Source: Dasypus novemcinctus
Lineage: Eukaryota; Chordata; Mammalia; Cingulata; Dasypodidae
NCBI RefSeq assembly: GCF_030445035.2
Contig: NC_080694.1
Location: 70,757,147-70,821,146, forward strand
Length of the DNA stretch: 64,000 bases
Direction: 5' to 3'
Shown here: one piece after another, positions 59,261 through 64,000 of the stretch
Layout of the letters: the number at the start of each line of letters is the position of its first letter
Numbering within the stretch: position 1 is the first letter of the stretch
Program-made: the position numbers and the translations under genes
The notes under the pieces: model-generated
Seen by the model: the letters and a program-made list of their open reading frames with translations, nothing else
Database searches by the model: none
Told to the model about the DNA's origin: nothing

Positions 59261-60960
59261 GTGAGAAGTTTCAGAAAATCAGGAAAGGGGCCAGCGGGAT
59301 GCTGAGTAAGGAGGGGGGGTGGTTGTGGGTGCTGCAATTAACCTGCATCCAAGAATCTTATTCCTATTGGATGTTATTTTCCCAGGCCTCCCCTATTGTA
59401 CCTGGTCACTTGATATGACCCACATGTGCCTGTGTTTGTCAATGAGATGGCCATGATAGGAGACTCACTAATGGATCATATCAAACCTCATGTTGTCAAC
59501 TCATTTAACCACAGTGGCCTCACTGCTGAAGTGCCTCTTTGTTTTTCTCCCCAGGAAACTGTGGGTTGTCTATGTACCTAGCAGGAAAATCAGACAGCCT
59601 ATGGAGGCAGATGTATTGCCAATGTCACTGGCCCATGGTATCTCTATAAATACATCCAAACAAACAAATGGGGATTCACTAATGATATGCAATTATCACC
59701 ATTGACCCCCATTGCCGCTCTGTGCTAAAAGTACTAATTTAGAGTTTAAGGACTTTGCTCCTTGGGTCTCATGTGCTTATGTCCCAGCCTCTGCTCATAA
59801 CATCTCAGGAGTCTTGGGTACTTTATATACCTGGGCCCACCATGCAGAGCCCCAACACCCAACAATATATATCTGCAGGAGGTTTTGTTGCTGATGTCAT
59901 CTCTTCTCCAAAGTTTATTTTTCAGGATAAGCTGTAGCAGTTGGTTGCTGTGGCCCATCATATCATTTTCACAGGCACTGGGACTACAGATGGTGGTCGC
60001 CAGTTTTGATATGGATTGAAGGCCTGGGTCCCCAGTCCATATGCAGGTTTAGTGGGCCATGTAAATACTTCCTTTCAGGGTTCTTATTGTGTGGTAGAGT
60101 GCATCACTGTAATCTTACCAACTACATTATTACTGCTAACTGGGATGATAATTTACTCATCGTCTGACAACCTAGCTTTGCCATGCTCCCAGTAACCCTA
60201 AATGATGGTATGATGGTATGATGACCCTGGGGAATGAATGTTGCAGCTCATGCAGCACACACTAGAGTCATGACATTGTGGAGCCCTGGGCCTGATCATT
60301 GCCAGCATGATGCCCTCATTACCATTATAGCCTCCTCTGTAGCAGCTGCTGCGGTCTTAGCAAATAGCATTCAGACAGCTCATTTTGTATATGATTTGGC
60401 TAAAAACACTTCACTGGTATTAGAAAATCAGGAGCATATATATGTGTGTGTGTGCGCGTGTGTGTATATATATATACATAATGTTACATTAAAAAATATA
60501 TGAGGTCCCCATGTACCCGCAACCCATTGGAAGCAAAATTAAATGTGTTGGAGGAAATGGTCTTTTCTTTAGGAGATCAGTTGGAGGCATTGCAGTACTG
60601 TGCATGGCTCCAATGCCATCCACGGCACACATTTGTTTGCATGACCTCTGTTCAATTCAATGAAACTTCCTGGAATTGGATGTCAGTGAAACTTCACCTA
60701 CAAGGGGTATGGGATCATGAAGAAATTAGTATGGATCTAAAACACTTGCACAATGAGATCTTAGCTCTCCAAACTGCTCATCTGCAGTTCAGGACCCCAA
60801 ACAATTGGCCAAAACCTCCTACATACTTTATGGGGTTTCAATCCTTGGAACCTGTTGCAGCCTAGCATTTGGTATTTAGCAGGCCTTATTGTCTGTGTTC
60901 TTCTGTTGTGGTGCATGTTTTCTCTATTTTGCAGTCAAACTCCCTGAGAACTCTGGCATT
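59261..60960 (+). pseudogene. Broken env of ERV 2
   Basis: Envelope remnant of the same provirus. The surface part (about 59340-60220) is poorly preserved. The transmembrane part is clearer: an alanine-rich, hydrophobic fusion-peptide-like stretch (about 60322-60375), a heptad-like segment up to about 60438, then a foreign AT/GT-rich insertion that includes an R1 tail (60439-60525). A segment with cysteines follows (about 60596-60660), and a hydrophobic anchor lies near 60860-60945 after a stop. It is split over several frames and cannot encode a working envelope. A 3' non-coding stretch and polypurine tract follow, as in ERV 1. Confidence 0.75.
60439..60525 (-). repeat. GT/TA microsatellite plus reverse R1 tail in env
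   Basis: TGTGTGTGTG and TATATATATA runs (60441-60476) lead into ATAATGTTACATTAAAAAATATA and GGTCCCCATGTACCC, which is the reverse complement of the R1 3' end. Only some 45 bp of R1 is present. Confidence 0.75.
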
Positions 60961-61054
60961 TGCAAACTGAAACCACACACCTTAAACTTGCACAGAAGGC
61001 TCAGTGTGGCCTCTGATCGCTCCCATGGCACTCCATGCAGAACAGTCTGTAGCT

Positions 61055-61144
61055 GACTGGTAGTCAATGCTGGGTAAGAATTTCAGAGGAAACCAACCGA
61101 ATACAGGCACAGCCGATGTCCAGACAAAAAAGAAAAGGGGGACC
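61055..61144 (+). promoter_or_regulatory. ERV 2 3' non-coding stretch with polypurine tract
   Basis: Ends in an A/G-rich polypurine tract (61124-61142) followed by CC and the LTR start at 61145. Similar to 2560-2640 of ERV 1. Confidence 0.75.
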
Positions 61145-61285
61145 TGTAGGGGTCCCCGAAGTAATGTGCAGGGCTCAAGCCACGTTGCTAGGGAGGATTA
61201 ATGTGTGCAGAGAGGTGAGGGTGTGGTCAGTCATATCTGTATCTGCAAGTAAGCAGAAAGGAGCTGATGTCCTGATAAGAAACTC
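61145..61285 (+). repeat. 3' LTR of ERV 2, cut by an L1
   Basis: Begins TGTAGGGGTCCCC after the polypurine tract. It is lost after about 140 bp, where the 5' end of L1 copy 2 begins. The rest, if present, lies beyond the L1, outside the window. Confidence 0.75.
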
Positions 61286-61571
61286 AAAGAGGAGAGGGGG
61301 CAAGATGGCGGCTGAGTGAACATCCCTGTTAGAGTCTTCTGCAGGGAATCGGCTGGGCGGCATTGGAGACTCTTTGGGACCGGATTGTTTCGGGATTTTT
61401 GCTGGTCCGGAGGTGTCTGGACATCGATTTGGAGGGAAGGTAACAGAGAGGATTCGTCTGTGAAATATACACGGAGATCCCAGCTACCTGTAGAGGATTC
61501 CCTTCTTGGGTAGGCGGAGACGAGGCATCTAGCCCCGCTCGGTGGGGCTGAGCCAGGCTGGGCCGGGCTGC

Positions 61572-62030
61572 GGTAGCGTTTGGAGCCGGGCGGGGCCGGT
61601 TCAGGCCCCGGCTGCGGGCCAGGGTAGCGTTTGGAGCCGGGCGGGGCCGGTGCAGGCCCCGGCTGCGGGCCGCGGTAGCGCTTGGAGCCGGGCGGGGCCG
61701 GTGCAGGCCCCGGCTGAGGGCCGCGGTAGCGCTTGGAGCCGGGCGGGGCCGGTGCAGGCCCCGGCTGCGGGCCGCGGTAGCGCTTGGAGCCGGGCGGGGC
61801 CGGTGCAGGCCCCGGCTGCGGGCCGCGGTAGCGCTTGGAGCCGGGCGGGGCCGGTGCAGGCCCCGGCTGCGGGCCGCGGTAGCGTTTGGAGCCGGGCGGG
61901 GCCGGTGCAGGCCCCGGCTGCGGGCCGCGGTAGCGCTTGGAGCCGGGCGGGGCCGGTGCAGGCCCCGGCTGCGGGCCGCGGTAGCGCTTGGAGCCGGGCG
62001 GGCCCGGGTCAGGCCGCAGCGGGTACGGAG
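61572..62030 (+). repeat. 51-bp GC-rich monomers in the L1 5' UTR
   Basis: Unit starts (GGTAGCG) fall at 61572, 61623, 61674, 61725, 61776, 61827, 61878, 61929 and 61980, exactly 51 bp apart; the ninth unit is degenerate. Units are nearly identical, very GC-rich and CpG-rich, and hold GGGCGGGGCC, a GC-box-like (Sp1-type) motif. Tandem monomers that act as promoter are known from mouse L1s. Because 51 is a multiple of three, both strands have long meaningless open frames. Confidence 0.93.
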
Positions 62031-62194
62031 CCGGGCAGGGCCGGTCCAGGCCGCGGTGGCGGGAGGTGGATGCCGGAGCCTGCTGGGCCGCTGTAGCGAG
62101 CGGAGCTGGGCGGAGCCAGGCCAGGCCAAGGCGGCGTGAGGAGCCGGGCAGAGCCGGTCCAAGCCTCCGCGGCGAGCGGAGCCGGGCCTGCGGA

Positions 62195-62303
62195 GGGGTT
62201 TCTGTTTTTTTTTGTTTTTTTTTTGTTTGTTTGTTTGTTTTTTTTTGTTTTGTTTTTTTTTTTTTTAATTTTACTTAATTTTTTTTTTTTTTTTTTTTTT
62301 TTT
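62195..62303 (+). repeat. T-rich low-complexity tract in the L1 5' UTR
   Basis: Long T runs with occasional G (62198-62303), including 20 or more consecutive T. L1 copy 1 has a weaker pyrimidine-rich region at 12940-13160. Confidence 0.9.
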
Positions 62304-63293
62304 GAGCATCTGCAGTACTGGGGAGTTCGTGGGCCCTGGGCGGCCTATTGGGGGTTTGTGGGAAGGGAGGTGCTTGCAGACCCATTTGGGCAGACAGACG
62401 GGGGGGTTTTAGGGCAAAGCGGGGGGAAGTTGTTGTTTTAGATAGTGTTGCAATTGTGACACGTGTGTACCTGTATCTCTCTTCTCCCTATCCGTTCCCC
62501 ACCGTTTGCCCATCCTCTTTTTCTTTCTTCCTTTCTTCTTGCCTTTCTTTTTTCTTTATTATAATTAGTTTTTTTTTTTTTTCAGTTTTCTCTTTCCCTC
62601 TTGTCCCTCATCTTCCACTTATTTTTACTTTAATTCAAGTATAAAATAGGTGCTACAGGGAACACCTCACATTTGCTGGGTTTTCCCATCCTCCACTGCC
62701 TCATTTCTGTGTGAACTGATTTAGGCTACCTACACTATCCCCCTTCCCCTGCATCTTGATATCCACTATCATCTACTGTCTCTCCTATATTCCACCCCCC
62801 ACCTCCCGTTCTTTGATCCACAAAGTGTCTAACTCTTAATTTCTAATACCTTTGTTCTGTTTTCTGTCTATTATCCACTCTTGAAACTATTACCTTTCTT
62901 TTCTTTTTCCCTCTCTCATGAAAACAATAGCTGTGTAGTTCATACCATATTCCTCCCAAATTCAGTCATCAACTTCATAAAAGGTACTCTACCTACAGCT
63001 ATAACCCTATACAATCTACATGAATCTAACCTCCATCCTTCCAGATCTCATATTCCTGCTTTATTAACATACATCACCAATACAACTTTACACTTTTCCC
63101 TTGCTTACACAATTGCCTTTCCCCAACACTAATACTTTCCTCTAAAGTGAACTTAACCAACAACAAGTAACTAGAATAAGAAGAAAAAAGTGACAAAGAG
63201 AAGATATAACACCTGTGCAAAAATAACAACTAATTAACCTCCAAGAGCAGACAAAGAAGCTAAGGAACTGATTAAATTCGTCAAAATAAAGAG

Positions 63294-64000
63294 ATGACCA
63301 GAAAGCAACAAAAATCTACGAACCAAACCAATAATCAGGAAAACATGGCTGAATCCAATCAACAAACCAATAATCACGAAGGGGAGCAAAACTTGGCACA
63401 AGCAATGAAAGATCTCAGAACATTTATCACCGACAAATTTGATGCAGTAATGAAAGAGGTTAACAACATGAAGACATCACTTGGAGGGGAAATTGCAGAC
63501 ATACGCAAAAACATAACAGATATGATGGGAATGAACACCACAGTTCAAGAAATCAAAAATACACTTGCAGCAAATATCAGCAGACTAGAAGAGACAGAGC
63601 AGAGAATTAGTGATGTGGAAGACAGTACATCAGAAATCAAACAGATAGTAGAAGGGGTCAATAAGAAGATAGAAAAAATCCAATTAGGATTTAGGGACCT
63701 GAATGACAATGCAAAACGCTCAAACATACGTATTATAGGCATTCCAGAAGGTGAAGAGAAGGGAAAGGGTTCAGAAAGAGTGTTGCAGGAAATAATGGCT
63801 GAAAACTTCCCAAATCTACTGAAAGAGACAGATGTACATATCCAAGAAGCACAGCGCACTCCACAAGTCATAAACCCCAACAGGCCCACCCCAAGACATA
63901 TACTTGTCAAATTATCCAATGCTCAAGACAAAGAGAAAATCCTAAAAGCAGCAAGAGAAAAGAAAACCATCACATACAAGGGAAGCTCAATTAGATTAAG
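63294..64000 (+). CDS. L1 ORF1 protein, partial (copy 2)
   Basis: Same protein as at 13834-14802; the frame is open from the ATG to the window end (about 235 codons; the remaining 87 or so are outside). The coiled coil and the RRM start (SNIRIIGIPEGEE) are present. About seven amino-acid differences from copy 1 are visible, for example N to D in the TNKFD stretch and G to R in the GSEGVLQ stretch. None interrupts the frame. Whether the element is complete cannot be judged here. Confidence 0.93.
   Translation, partial: MTRKQQKSTNQTNNQENMAESNQQTNNHEGEQNLAQAMKDLRTFITDKFDAVMKEVNNMKTSLGGEIADIRKNITDMMGMNTTVQEIKNTLAANISRLEETEQRISDVEDSTSEIKQIVEGVNKKIEKIQLGFRDLNDNAKRSNIRIIGIPEGEEKGKGSERVLQEIMAENFPNLLKETDVHIQEAQRTPQVINPNRPTPRHILVKLSNAQDKEKILKAAREKKTITYKGSSIRL

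Larger units (their letters stand above)
61286..64000 (+). mobile_element. Second young L1 (L1 copy 2), runs off the window
   Basis: Starts near GGGGGCAAGATGGCGGC, has a 2.0-kb 5' UTR, and enters ORF1 at 63294; ORF2 and the 3' end are outside the window. From about 62640 it is nearly identical to L1 copy 1 (13185 onward), so both belong to one recently active lineage, while the first half of the 5' UTR differs. Confidence 0.92.

Noticed and set aside
61572-62030. A CRISPR-like array because of evenly spaced repeats
   Set aside because: The 51-bp units are contiguous with no unique spacers, and the context is a mammalian L1.
61329-62162. Long open frames on both strands (277 and 184 codons) in the GC-rich region
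   Set aside because: They are a consequence of the 51-bp (17-codon) monomers without stop codons; the peptides are simple repeats.

Overview
This is mammalian nuclear DNA, almost certainly from a xenarthran and most likely an armadillo (Dasypus-like). The main reason is the tRNA-headed, A-tailed SINEs of the DAS type that recur on both strands with target-site duplications. They sit beside a young L1 lineage with intact reading frames, betaretrovirus-like endogenous retroviruses (ERVs) and a few old MIR copies. There are no prokaryotic genes, and most open frames in the window are chance frames inside repeats.

The only host gene I can support is an intact, single-coding-exon olfactory receptor at 33622-34584 (320 aa, OR2W1-like). 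A close relative at 4143-5473 is a pseudogene: an antisense SINE sits near its start codon, and it also carries three frame-breaking indels and a stop codon. Flanking non-coding DNA from this locus recurs at about 29460-31190 and 43345-46800 with no receptor, so the window holds at least three, probably four, copies of one duplicated olfactory unit. In human, OR2W1 lies in the olfactory cluster beside the MHC; that this is the same locus is inference.

Layout: 1-3091 is the 3' end of a class II (betaretrovirus-like) ERV with a broken env and a 3' LTR, after about 1.3 kb of unassigned DNA. 3092-6870 is receptor unit 1. 6871-11737 is old L1 debris, SINEs and a degenerate copy of a long retroposon called R1 here. 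11738-19765 is a full-length L1 with both ORFs intact. 19885-28860 is nested old L1 fragments plus three R1 copies. 28861-36060 holds receptor unit 2 (no receptor, with a solo LTR) and unit 3 (the intact gene). 36061-43340 is mixed old repeats, including an ERV integrase scrap and an LTR. 43345-46800 is unit 4 (no receptor). 47356-51454 and 57117-58255 are two parts of a roughly 78-bp minisatellite, split by nested retroposons. 58258-61285 is a second class II ERV fragment, whose LTR is cut by a second young L1 (61286 to the window end). That L1 has a GC-rich 5' UTR made of 51-bp tandem monomers and an open ORF1.

The strongest points for follow-up are the split minisatellite, the monomer-type L1 promoter and its contrast with the other L1, the multi-copy R1 retroposon with a recurrent antisense reading frame, and a perfect 74-bp repeat that places L1 3'-UTR sequence downstream of the L1 poly(A). 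All similarities were judged by eye without alignment software, so repeat boundaries are approximate unless a target-site duplication is given.
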